Source of the DNA: an uncultured Clostridia bacterium
Lineage (GTDB): Bacteria; Bacillota; Clostridia; Oscillospirales; Acutalibacteraceae
Assembly (NCBI GenBank): GCA_944380765.1
Contig: CALWIO010000002.1
Coordinates: forward strand, 115,149 to 179,148
Length of the DNA: 64,000 nt
Reading direction: 5' to 3'
The first letter of the stretch is position 1. Each line of letters starts with the position of its first letter. Below the pieces are notes generated by a model that saw only the letters and a program-made list of their open reading frames with translations, was not told the DNA's origin and did no database searches. A program made the translations under genes and the position numbers. Positions 8,905 through 16,086 of this stretch are shown piece by piece.

Positions 8905-9051
8905 ATGTGCAGGCAAAGCGATAAAAAGGGGATAATTTTTGTAGCGCTGGGGCTTGGGCTTATTGTGTCGCTTATTTTCCCAACGAAATACATTATTATT
9001 TTTCTCGCTTTGGCGCTTGTTGCCAGCGGAATAGCGCTCTGCAAAGCATAG
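8905..9051 (+). CDS. 48-residue hydrophobic microprotein upstream of spoVM
   Basis: A small gene of 48 codons with a clear ribosome-binding site (GCGGGGGC) about 7 bases before ATG. The product has a short polar N-terminus (MCRQSDKKG), a hydrophobic helix of about 16 residues, a PTKY turn, and a second hydrophobic helix, ending ALCKA. This is a probable two-helix membrane hairpin. It lies 12 bases before spoVM, so the two are very likely co-transcribed. I do not recognise a named family. Because SpoVM is a membrane-curvature peptide of the forespore, a sporulation or membrane role is a reasonable guess but is only guilt by association. Confidence 0.72.
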   Translation: MCRQSDKKGIIFVALGLGLIVSLIFPTKYIIIFLALALVASGIALCKA

Positions 9052-9063
9052 GGGGCATTTTTT

Positions 9064-9150
9064 ATGAAAGTTGTTGTAGTAAAAAGTCCGAAGATTGTAA
9101 GCGGTATTCTCAGAATGTTTTTCGGCATAAAGAAGGAAAATGCCGGCTGA
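9064..9150 (+). CDS. spoVM: Stage V sporulation protein M (SpoVM), 28 aa
   Basis: A 28-codon gene starting MKVVVVKSPKIVSGILRMFF and ending GIKKENAG. It matches the SpoVM pattern: short N-terminal strand, K-x-PK, then a short amphipathic helix with a Gly/Pro kink and basic C-terminus; the B. subtilis protein has 26 residues. SpoVM recognises the positively curved forespore membrane and anchors SpoIVA, the base of the spore coat. The position downstream of rsgA-thiN is where spoVM lies in Bacillus, which supports the call strongly. A ribosome-binding site (AGGGGG) ends about 8 bases before ATG. A terminator follows 10 bases after the stop. Confidence 0.9.
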   Translation: MKVVVVKSPKIVSGILRMFFGIKKENAG

Positions 9151-9160
9151 AACAAAAAGC

Positions 9161-9189
9161 AAAAAGCCCGGCGCAAAGCCGGGTTTTTT
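9161..9189. terminator. Bidirectional intrinsic terminator between spoVM and rbr
   Basis: A stem of CCCGGC (9167-9172) and GCCGGG (9178-9183) with a 5-base loop has an A-run on the left and a T-run on the right. It can end the long plus-strand operon after spoVM, and also the minus-strand perR-rbr operon that ends at 9206. Confidence 0.9.
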
Positions 9190-9205
9190 GCAATGCAGTA
9201 ATATT

Positions 9206-9754
9206 TTATTTTGAGAAGTATCTGTTGAGAAGTCCCTCAAAAGCTTTGCCGTGACGAGCTTCATCTCTTGCCATTTCGTGAACTGTGTCATGAATGGCGT
9301 CAAGATTTTCTTCCTTAGCGCGCTTAGCAAGCTCAAACTTACCGAGAGTAGCGCCGTTTTCAGCCTCAACTCTCATTTCAAGGTTTTTCTTTGTGCTGTC
9401 TGTTACAACCTCACCGAGAAGTTCGGCAAATTTCGCGGCATGCTCAGCCTCTTCATAAGCCGCTTTTTCCCAGTAAAGGCCGATTTCGGGATAACCTTCT
9501 CTGTGGGCGACTCTCGCCATGGCAAGATACATTCCCACTTCCGTGCACTCACCTGTGAAGTTAGCGCGGAGACCTTCGAGAATGTCCTCGGGAACGCCTT
9601 TCGCAACGCCTACAACATGCTCGGCAGCCCAAGTTTTTGCGCTCTCTTCCACAACGCTGAACTTAGAGCCGGGAACGCCGCACTGAGGGCATTTTTCAGG
9701 GGGATTTTCTCCTTCGTAAACATATCCGCAAACAGGACAAACAAATTTTTTCAT
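9206..9754 (-). CDS. Reverse rubrerythrin (N-terminal rubredoxin, C-terminal diiron domain)
   Basis: Non-haem iron peroxidase that reduces hydrogen peroxide to water in anaerobes; 182 aa. The rubredoxin-like zinc/iron ribbon comes first ([13 protein letters not shown], residues 6-25). The ferritin-like four-helix diiron domain follows, with E-rich motifs such as [19 protein letters not shown] and [11 protein letters not shown]. This order is the reverse of classical rubrerythrin, as in Clostridium acetobutylicum revRbr. It lies 31 bases downstream of the PerR-like gene on the same strand, behind GGAGG, so peroxide-controlled expression is likely. Confidence 0.94.
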   Translation of the reverse strand: MKKFVCPVCGYVYEGENPPEKCPQCGVPGSKFSVVEESAKTWAAEHVVGVAKGVPEDILEGLRANFTGECTEVGMYLAMARVAHREGYPEIGLYWEKAAYEEAEHAAKFAELLGEVVTDSTKKNLEMRVEAENGATLGKFELAKRAKEENLDAIHDTVHEMARDEARHGKAFEGLLNRYFSK

Positions 9755-9785
9755 AGCTTTTTTCCTCCGTTATTATAATTTTTAT

Positions 9786-10172
9786 TTATACGGCTTTGTC
9801 ACAGCTTTTACATTTTCCGTAAAGGATCAGACTGAAACCGTAAATTTGACTTATATTTTCGTCTTCAGTACAAAATTTCAAACTGTCATTTTTAAGTGAG
9901 TAAGCGTCATATACTTTACCGCAATGCGTGCATTTAAAGTGCGCGTGCGGCTGCGTCTGACCGTCAAAACGGTCGAATGTGCCGTCTTTTATTCTCAGAA
10001 CCATTCCGCTCTCTTCAAGCTGAGCGAGATTGCGGTAAAGCGTGCCCAAACTTAAATTCGGCACAGTCTCGCGCACAGAAAGATAAAGCTCCATAGCCGT
10101 AGGGTGGTCACAGCGCATTTTTAAATTATTAAGTATAGCGTCTCTTTGTCTGCTTCTTCTCTCAATAGCCAT
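9786..10172 (-). CDS. perR: PerR-like peroxide-sensing Fur-family repressor
   Basis: DNA-binding repressor of 128 aa with an N-terminal winged helix (recognition helix about residues 40-52, NLSLGTLYRNL) and a C-terminal metal-sensing dimerisation domain. Candidate PerR sensor ligands are all present: His23, Asp70, His76, His78 and Asp89. An Asp rather than Glu at the last position favours PerR over Fur. Two CxxC pairs (C81/C84, C121/C124) form the structural zinc site. I start at ATG 10172 because GTGAG lies just upstream; the in-frame GTG at 10184 falls inside that signal. Co-transcribed with reverse rubrerythrin. Confidence 0.88.
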   Translation of the reverse strand: MAIERRSRQRDAILNNLKMRCDHPTAMELYLSVRETVPNLSLGTLYRNLAQLEESGMVLRIKDGTFDRFDGQTQPHAHFKCTHCGKVYDAYSLKNDSLKFCTEDENISQIYGFSLILYGKCKSCDKAV

Positions 10173-10196
10173 AAAGTCACTCACTAAAAGTAATGA

Positions 10197-10211
10197 TTAT
10201 TGTTATTATAA
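10197..10211. promoter_or_regulatory. Candidate PerR box overlapping the perR -10 element
   Basis: On the minus strand the sequence reads TTATAATAACAATAA, which matches the Bacillus PerR box TTATAATnATTATAA at 12 of 14 fixed positions. It covers the -10 element of the perR promoter (TATAAT, plus-strand 10205-10210), where a repressor would block RNA polymerase. Autoregulation is inferred. Confidence 0.55.
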
Positions 10212-10232
10212 CATAAAAATTACGATTGTCAA
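10205..10232 (-). promoter_or_regulatory. Promoter of perR-rbr
   Basis: Minus-strand TTGACA (plus-strand 10227-10232), a 16-base spacer, and TATAAT (10205-10210) preceded by TG, an extended -10. The hexamers are perfect, so the basal promoter is strong and fits a repressed gene. Confidence 0.75.
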
Positions 10233-10260
10233 TAGATTTCGTTTAAAAAAGGTGATATTT

Positions 10261-11448
10261 TTGAAAATCAAGATAATAGCGCTGACAATAGCTTTAATGT
10301 TACTGTTTACTTCCTGCTCAGCGCAAAAAGAAAGCAGCATAGAATCAGAAAAGACGGAACATATTATTGCCGCATGGATTAACTACAACGAGATAAAAGA
10401 CCTGATAAGCGAGGCTGAAAACTACGAGCAGTTTTACAGCGTTATATCAGATAAACTGAATATTTTAAAAAAATACGGAGTTAATACCGTGTTTTTGCAC
10501 GCTCGCGCCTTTGATGATTGCTTTTACAATTCAGCCATTTTCCCGGTAAGCGATTATGCAGCGGACACTGACGGCAAACTAAAATTTGATGTATTGAAAG
10601 CGTTTACAGAAGCCGCGAACGCGAGCGGCACGGATATTCACGCATGGATAAATCCCTATCGGGTGAGAAATGACGGTGATACTGAAAAAATCAAGAAAAA
10701 CACATTGGCTTTCAATGAATACGAGTCCGGAAATAAAAACCAGGCTCTGATAATAGGGGAGAGTTATATTTACTATAATCCCGCATCATTGGAAGCGCAA
10801 AAGAGAATTTTAGACTGTGTTAAGGAAATAATCGAAAACTATGATATAAAAGGCATACATATTGACGATTACTTTTATCCATCAACCGAAAATACTATTG
10901 ATAACAAATATTATGAGTCCTACAAAGAGTCAGGGGGCAAACTCTCTGTCGCCGATTACAGACGGCAATGCGTAAACACGCTTATGTCGTCAATTTACAC
11001 CTGCGTTAAAAGCTATAATAATGACTTGATTTTCTCTGTCAGCCCCTCGGCTGTAATAGATAACAATGTTGACGGCTGTTATGCTGATGTAAGACTTTGG
11101 GCGTCGGAAAAAGGTTACTGCGACTGGATTATTCCCCAGATATATTTCGGCTTTCAGCACAGCACGGTTCCTTTTGATAAAACGGCAAGCGAGTGGACTG
11201 AAATTACCGGTGAAGATGTAAAACTCATAATCGGACTGGCAGTATATAAATCAGGAAAACAGGATATATACGCAGGAAGCGGAGCAAGCGAATGGTCTGA
11301 CTCAAAAGATATTATTGCAAAGCAGATTTCCTATTTAAAAACAAAAGCTGAGATTAGCGGCTTTTCTTATTATTCGGCTTCATATTTATATAACGATAAA
11401 TGTAAAGAGGAAAATATAAATATTTTAAAGGCGGTCAAAGATTACTAA
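10261..11448 (+). CDS. GHL10-type glycosyl-hydrolase-like lipoprotein (YngK family)
   Basis: Predicted surface lipoprotein of 395 aa. A hydrophobic signal sequence ends in the lipobox LFTSC, giving an acylated Cys19. The mature part resembles the GHL10/YngK TIM-barrel family, with VFLHARAFDDCFY, a DIHAWINPYR segment, GIHIDDYFYP and IIPQIYFGF, which are its usual strand-end motifs carrying acidic residues. The substrate is unknown; cell-wall or exopolysaccharide glycans are guesses. I start at TTG 10261 behind AAGGTG, with GTG at 10252 as the alternative. It is transcribed away from perR and followed by another secreted protein gene. Confidence 0.82.
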   Translation: MKIKIIALTIALMLLFTSCSAQKESSIESEKTEHIIAAWINYNEIKDLISEAENYEQFYSVISDKLNILKKYGVNTVFLHARAFDDCFYNSAIFPVSDYAADTDGKLKFDVLKAFTEAANASGTDIHAWINPYRVRNDGDTEKIKKNTLAFNEYESGNKNQALIIGESYIYYNPASLEAQKRILDCVKEIIENYDIKGIHIDDYFYPSTENTIDNKYYESYKESGGKLSVADYRRQCVNTLMSSIYTCVKSYNNDLIFSVSPSAVIDNNVDGCYADVRLWASEKGYCDWIIPQIYFGFQHSTVPFDKTASEWTEITGEDVKLIIGLAVYKSGKQDIYAGSGASEWSDSKDIIAKQISYLKTKAEISGFSYYSASYLYNDKCKEENINILKAVKDY

Positions 11449-11458
11449 TATCTGTAAC

Positions 11459-11487
11459 TTGACGATTTGGGCTGTTTTTGATAAAAT
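11459..11487 (+). promoter_or_regulatory. Promoter of the secreted glucosaminidase gene
   Basis: TTGACG (11459-11464), a 17-base spacer and TAAAAT (11482-11487) lie 37 bases before the TTG start at 11524. Each hexamer matches the housekeeping consensus at 5 of 6 positions. Confidence 0.6.
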
Positions 11488-11523
11488 TATGTAGTAATTT
11501 AAAAAATATAAGGAAGTGAGAAA

Positions 11524-13587
11524 TTGAAAAAGAACAGTTTTAAACGCGTTCTGTCCGTTTTGCTTGTGTTTTCTATTCTTCTTTCTGTTTCCGCTTTTTT
11601 TGCATACAGCGCAGAAGAACAGACAGGATACATAACGAATGATTTAATCCGCGTCCGTACAAGTCCGACAACAAAACTCGGTGACGCGAACCGGCTTATT
11701 CATAACGGCGAGTATGTTTTCGTCAATACGGGCGATTATGTAACGGTTCTCGAAACTGTAAACAGCACTAACGGAGATACCGCTAACCCCAAATGGTGTC
11801 ATATAAAGTTTAAGCTCAACGGCGCAACGCTTGAAGGATATATCACAGCTCAGTATGTAAAAATTATTGATGATACTGAGGTTCAGATGCCTGACGGCGT
11901 TCCGGAGATATATAAGGAATACATAGAGAATCTTTTAAAAATTCACCCAAACTGGAACTTTGTGTTCTATGATACCGGCTATGACTGGAACGAGCTTTTT
12001 ACTACAAGCGCGCAGGGATATGTCGGCAGAAGCCTTATTTCCTATGTATATCCGCTTTCATACCGCTCAACTGCCTCAGGCTGTTATGACTGGCGAAACG
12101 ATAAATGGATAGCGCTTGACAGTAATCAGTGGTATCAGGCAAATACGCAGACTATCGCGTATTATATGGACCCCCGCAATTTCCTTAATGAAAAATATGT
12201 TTTTATGTTTGAAAGCCTGTCTTATGACAGCGAGAATCATACGCTTGCGGGCGTTCAGAATATTCTTAAAGGTTCCTTTATGGAGAGCGCCAAGATTACA
12301 ACCACAAGCGGCAAGAGTATAACCTATGCCGAAGCGTTTATTGAGGCTGCGAAATATTCAAAAGTAAGCCCCTTCCACCTGGCTTCAAGAGTAATACAGG
12401 AAGTCGGCAAAAACGGCAGCGGCTCTACAAGCGGCAAGTATTCCGGTTATCAAGGCTACTACAATTTCTATAACATCGGCGCAACACAGGGTACTAATCC
12501 CATAGCCAACGGGCTTAATTTCGCAAAGACCGGCGGCAGCCTTTCGACAGCCAACAAAAAAAACTGCATGATTCCCTGGGATTCTCAGTATAAGGCAATC
12601 GTCGGCGGAGCTTACTGGCTCGGTATGAGCTATATTAACAGCGTGCATAAGCAGAACACGCTGTATTTCCAGAAGTTCAATACTTCAAATCCAGACAGTG
12701 CGTATTTCTATCATCAGTATATGGGCAATATTATGGCTCCCGCAAGCGAGTCGGTAAGCATTAAAAACGCTTATAAGGATATGGGCGTTCTGGAGAACAG
12801 CTTTACATTTATAATACCTTATTACAGAAATATGCCTGATGAAGCCTGCCAGCTTCCCGCGAGCAATAATCTCAATCCCAATAACTGGCTTGAATCTTTG
12901 AGCGTTGAGGGTTACTCAATCAGCTTTGACGCTTCAAAAACAAGCTATTCAATTACTGTACCCTCAACCGTTTCCAGCGTTAAAGTAACCGCTTCCGCTG
13001 TTAATTCAAAGGCTAAAATCTCAGGTACCGGCACAATATCCCTAAAAGAAGGCGCAAATACCGTTAATGTTGTTGTAACCGCGGAAAATTCAAACAAGCG
13101 AACTTATACCCTGAATATAACCAAATCAGCGCAGCAAAAAATTCCTCTAACGGGTATTTCTCTTAATAAATCATCTATTTCCTTGTATATAGGTGGTACC
13201 GACACCCTTTCGGTCAGCTATACTCCGTCAAATACAACCGACAGTAAAACAGTTACATGGACAAGTTCAAATACTGCTGTTGCAACTGTTTCCAACGGAA
13301 AGATTACCGCCAAAGACGCCGGCACGGCTACGATTACCGCCAAGGTAGGCAATTTTACAAAAACCTGTCAAGTTACCGTTATAAGCGGTTACAAACTTGG
13401 AGATATTGACGCCGACGGCGATGTGACTATTGCTGACGCGCTGATGATATTTAAGTATAAAACTGGTGAAAAAACACTTTCCGAATTGGCGCTTAAAGCC
13501 GCCGATACCGATAAAAACGGTCTTGTAGAGCTGGCTGACGCGCTCAGAATATTCAAATATAAAAGCGGAGAAATATCTTCACTTTAA
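11524..13587 (+). CDS. Secreted glucosaminidase with SH3, cadherin-like, Ig-like and dockerin domains
   Basis: Exported protein of 687 aa, probably a peptidoglycan N-acetylglucosaminidase. The order is: signal peptide (about 1-30, basic start then LLVFSILLSVSAFF), an SH3-like domain (about 35-117), and a glucosaminidase catalytic domain (about 125-440). Next come a cadherin-like beta sandwich (about 450-537), a BIG_2 Ig-like domain (about 540-617) and a type I dockerin (about 620-687). The likely catalytic acid is Glu293 in RVIQEVG. The dockerin has both calcium repeats, DIDADGDVTIADAL and DTDKNGLVELADAL. The TTG start follows AAGGAAGTGAG. A dockerin on a wall hydrolase suggests tethering to a cohesin scaffold, but no cohesin is in this window. 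Confidence 0.87.
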   Translation: MKKNSFKRVLSVLLVFSILLSVSAFFAYSAEEQTGYITNDLIRVRTSPTTKLGDANRLIHNGEYVFVNTGDYVTVLETVNSTNGDTANPKWCHIKFKLNGATLEGYITAQYVKIIDDTEVQMPDGVPEIYKEYIENLLKIHPNWNFVFYDTGYDWNELFTTSAQGYVGRSLISYVYPLSYRSTASGCYDWRNDKWIALDSNQWYQANTQTIAYYMDPRNFLNEKYVFMFESLSYDSENHTLAGVQNILKGSFMESAKITTTSGKSITYAEAFIEAAKYSKVSPFHLASRVIQEVGKNGSGSTSGKYSGYQGYYNFYNIGATQGTNPIANGLNFAKTGGSLSTANKKNCMIPWDSQYKAIVGGAYWLGMSYINSVHKQNTLYFQKFNTSNPDSAYFYHQYMGNIMAPASESVSIKNAYKDMGVLENSFTFIIPYYRNMPDEACQLPASNNLNPNNWLESLSVEGYSISFDASKTSYSITVPSTVSSVKVTASAVNSKAKISGTGTISLKEGANTVNVVVTAENSNKRTYTLNITKSAQQKIPLTGISLNKSSISLYIGGTDTLSVSYTPSNTTDSKTVTWTSSNTAVATVSNGKITAKDAGTATITAKVGNFTKTCQVTVISGYKLGDIDADGDVTIADALMIFKYKTGEKTLSELALKAADTDKNGLVELADALRIFKYKSGEISSL

Positions 13588-13595
13588 AACGGCAT

Positions 13596-13629
13596 AAAAA
13601 AGCTCACCGTTTCCGGTGAGCTTTTTTTC
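13596..13629. terminator. Bidirectional intrinsic terminator
   Basis: A perfect 9-base stem AGCTCACCG (13601-13609) / CGGTGAGCT (13614-13622) with a TTTC loop, A-run before and T-run after. It ends the dockerin gene on the plus strand and the alpha/beta hydrolase on the minus strand. Confidence 0.92.
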
Positions 13630-13644
13630 ATATAAAATTACATA

Positions 13645-14616
13645 TCAGAGATATTTACCGATAAATTTTGTGACCGAACTCCAGTAAAGCTCAGGGTCGG
13701 CGCAGGAATTACGCGCGTGCGGAGCGTTTGGTATTGAAACTTTTTCTTTTTCGCAGGCGGCGGCTTCATATACCTTGTCAAGCATTTCATAGGGAACAAA
13801 AGTATCCTTTTCACCGTGAATAAAAATGGTCGGAGTTTTGGATTTTTTTAGCTGTTCCACAGAAGAGGCTTCTTTAAAGTCATAGCCCGCAAGCGCTTTG
13901 TTAACGGTATTAGCGCTGTACAGTATGGGGAAATTGTGCAGTTTAAGCCCGTTGTGGAGCTGATTGCTGAAAATATCCCATACCGATGTATATCCGCAGT
14001 CCGCCACAGCTGCTTTTACATTTTCGGGCAGTTCTTCGCCGGTTGTCATCATAACCGTTGCCGCGCCCATTGAAACGCCGTGAATAATTATTTTTATATC
14101 TTTATTGCTTTCAACAAGGTAATTTATCCAGTCAATAACATCAAGTCTGTCTTTCCAGCCCATTGTGACATCTTTTTCTTCGCTGTCGGCGTGACCGTTA
14201 AGGCTGGGAAGAAGCACATCATATCCCATTTCATGGTATTTCTGCGCGTAAACGCCCATTGAGCGCGGGTCTGATGTGTAGCCATGAACCAACACAACGC
14301 ATATATCGGTTGGCGAAGCTGAGAATATGTAGTCGGCGTGTATGTTGCCCTTGTGATTTGAGGAGGGGATAACAACCTTTTCCCTGTCGGCGGAATCAAA
14401 CCATTTTCTGCCGTCATCGTAAATGGAATTTAATTTTTTTACATATTCATCGTTTTCATCGCTTGCCGAGGAAAACTTCTGCGAGACAGCGCTGTTGATT
14501 CCTTTTTTTGTAAGAGTTAAAAAATAAAACACATTACCGATAAGCAGGTATGTTGCCGCGGCCGCGGCTCCTGCAACTCCCGCAGCTTTAAGCGCGTTTT
14601 TAGTTTTCTTTTTCAT
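13645..14616 (-). CDS. Membrane-anchored alpha/beta hydrolase
   Basis: Predicted serine hydrolase of 323 aa with an N-terminal membrane helix (about residues 12-36, Ala-rich then LLIGNVFYFL), so the catalytic domain is probably outside the membrane. The fold's landmarks are VLVHGYTSDPRSMG (oxyanion region), the nucleophile elbow HGVSMG, the acid in HGEKDTFVPYEM, and the base in NAPHARN. It resembles the YqkD/BAAT-type hydrolases of Firmicutes, whose substrates are unknown. I start at ATG 14616 behind GAGGTG; the in-frame GTG at 14625 lies within that site. It is transcribed alone, divergent from the DivIVA-like gene. Confidence 0.87.
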   Translation of the reverse strand: MKKKTKNALKAAGVAGAAAAATYLLIGNVFYFLTLTKKGINSAVSQKFSSASDENDEYVKKLNSIYDDGRKWFDSADREKVVIPSSNHKGNIHADYIFSASPTDICVVLVHGYTSDPRSMGVYAQKYHEMGYDVLLPSLNGHADSEEKDVTMGWKDRLDVIDWINYLVESNKDIKIIIHGVSMGAATVMMTTGEELPENVKAAVADCGYTSVWDIFSNQLHNGLKLHNFPILYSANTVNKALAGYDFKEASSVEQLKKSKTPTIFIHGEKDTFVPYEMLDKVYEAAACEKEKVSIPNAPHARNSCADPELYWSSVTKFIGKYL

Positions 14617-14634
14617 AAATAACACCTCAATGAC

Positions 14635-14663
14635 ATTTTACAACGAAAATCAACAAATGTCTA
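14635..14663 (-). promoter_or_regulatory. Promoter of the alpha/beta hydrolase
   Basis: Minus-strand TAGACA (plus-strand 14658-14663), a 17-base spacer and TAAAAT (14635-14640) preceded by TG. It lies about 20 bases upstream of the start codon. Confidence 0.6.
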
Positions 14664-14708
14664 TTATTTTTTCCATATTTGGTAAAATGCCGAAAAATAA
14701 AATAACTG

Positions 14709-14737
14709 TTGTCATAAGTGAAAAATAATGTTAAAAT
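14709..14737 (+). promoter_or_regulatory. Promoter of the DivIVA-like operon
   Basis: TTGTCA (14709-14714), a 17-base spacer and TAAAAT (14732-14737), each 5 of 6 to consensus, sit 31 bases before the DivIVA-like start. Confidence 0.6.
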
Positions 14738-14767
14738 ATAGTGAATTTTGAATTAGAGGGAATATTT

Positions 14768-15544
14768 ATGAGCAGTGATTTCAAAATAATGAAAACAGCG
14801 GTATTCGGCGGCTTTAAAAAGAGTGATGTGCTCTCTTATGTTGAGAATTTGCAGGCTGAAACCGTTGCGGTACAGAATCAGCTTGAAGAAAAACGAAACG
14901 AGGCGCTTGACCTTAAAAGGCGTATTGACGAGCTTGAATTAAAAGTTAAGGCTTTCGGGGAGATTTCCGAGAAACTTTCACAAAAGGAAAAAGAAGCTCA
15001 GGAGCTCTCAGTAAAACTCGAACTTGCTCTTGCGGAAAATAAACGGCACAGCGAAAGGCTTGCCGAATATGATGAAAAATCCGAAAAGCTGAGGCGCGCA
15101 GAAAAGCAAATAGGCGCCGCTTATATTGACGCAAGACGCTACACTGACGAACTTGTTGACAACGCCAAGGCAAAGGCCAAGGATATAGGCGCTATTGCCT
15201 CACAGGATGTAAAGCGCGAAGCCAATGAAATTGAGCAGCTTTTAAAAGATGTTGACGCTATTTCAAGAAAATTCAACTCCTCGCTTGAACAGCTTCATAA
15301 AGATGTTTACGCGCTCGGAACCAAACTCAATTCATCGGCGTCAGCGCTGTTGAGCATACATACCGATGTCAACGAAATTGAGCCGCGCTCGTTCTCTGAT
15401 ATTCCCGAGGACGCCGTAAAGGTTGAAAAAACCGACGACGGTACAGAGCTTACCATTATTTCTTATCCGCCGAATACTGAGTTTAACGAGGATTTAAACA
15501 TAAGTTCAGATTCGGTTTTCGGTTTTGATAAAAAAGAAGGTTGA
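14768..15544 (+). CDS. DivIVA-like coiled-coil protein
   Basis: A 258-aa protein whose first part (FKIMKTAVFGGFKKSDVLSY) resembles the N-terminal membrane-curvature domain of DivIVA proteins. A long charged coiled coil follows from about residue 30 to 130, rich in Glu, Lys and Leu, then a second helical stretch and an acidic tail. DivIVA proteins bind curved membranes at poles or septa and recruit division or sporulation factors. I start at ATG 14768 behind AGAGGG; the frame extends to 14741 without a signal. It lies 2 bases before a fumarase-subunit gene and shares its operon, for no evident functional reason. Confidence 0.8.
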   Translation: MSSDFKIMKTAVFGGFKKSDVLSYVENLQAETVAVQNQLEEKRNEALDLKRRIDELELKVKAFGEISEKLSQKEKEAQELSVKLELALAENKRHSERLAEYDEKSEKLRRAEKQIGAAYIDARRYTDELVDNAKAKAKDIGAIASQDVKREANEIEQLLKDVDAISRKFNSSLEQLHKDVYALGTKLNSSASALLSIHTDVNEIEPRSFSDIPEDAVKVEKTDDGTELTIISYPPNTEFNEDLNISSDSVFGFDKKEG

Positions 15545-15546
15545 TT

Positions 15547-16086
15547 ATGGCTGAATTAAGACTTAACACAGCGGAAATTAAAGCGGCCTCAAAGAAGCTG
15601 AAAGCCGGCGACAGAGTGCTGCTTTCAGGTACGGTTTATACTTCCCGTGATGCGGCTCATAAAAGAATTAAAGAGCTTATCGATAAGGGCGGAAAGCTGC
15701 CTTATGATTTAGAAGGCGCTTCCGTTTATTACGCCGGGCCTACTCCAACTCCTGCCGGACTTGCAATAGGAAGCTGCGGCCCTACAACTTCGGGCAGAAT
15801 GGATGTTTATGCGCCTGAATTTCTTGACAGAGGACTTGCCGCCATGATAGGCAAAGGCCCCCGTTCAAAGGAAGTCTGCCGGGCTATTGAGCGAAACGGG
15901 GCGGTATATTTCTGCGCTGTCGGCGGCGCTGGCGCGCTTGCGTCAAAATGTATAGTAAAATGCGATGTAATTGCGTTTGAGGATTTAGGCTGCGAATCAG
16001 TAAAAAGGCTTGAATTTAAGGATTTTCCTTTAATTGTTGCCATTGACTGCAACGGCGGAAATTTATTTGAAAACGGAGAAAAATAA
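15547..16086 (+). CDS. Fe-S hydro-lyase beta subunit (class I fumarase/tartrate dehydratase C-terminal domain)
   Basis: A 179-aa protein matching the beta subunit of two-subunit class I fumarase: GDRVLLSGTVYTSRDAAHKR, YAGPTPTPAG, GPTTSGRMD, MIGKGPRS and GGAGALASKCI. The beta subunit contributes part of the active site but needs the alpha subunit, which carries the [4Fe-4S] cluster. No alpha gene lies beside it or anywhere in this window. The ATG at 15547 follows AAGAAGG. The stop overlaps the start of the helicase gene by one base. Fumarase is the likeliest activity, with tartrate or another hydroxy-acid dehydratase as the alternative. Confidence 0.85.
   Translation: MAELRLNTAEIKAASKKLKAGDRVLLSGTVYTSRDAAHKRIKELIDKGGKLPYDLEGASVYYAGPTPTPAGLAIGSCGPTTSGRMDVYAPEFLDRGLAAMIGKGPRSKEVCRAIERNGAVYFCAVGGAGALASKCIVKCDVIAFEDLGCESVKRLEFKDFPLIVAIDCNGGNLFENGEK

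Noticed and set aside
8737..9369. 210-codon minus-strand reading frame over the thiN end, spoVM and rbr
   Set aside because: It runs antisense to well-supported genes and crosses the terminator at 9161-9189; its translation resembles no family.
9251..9778. 175-codon plus-strand frame antisense to reverse rubrerythrin
   Set aside because: It is a shadow of a strongly conserved gene, with no ribosome-binding site or recognisable motif.
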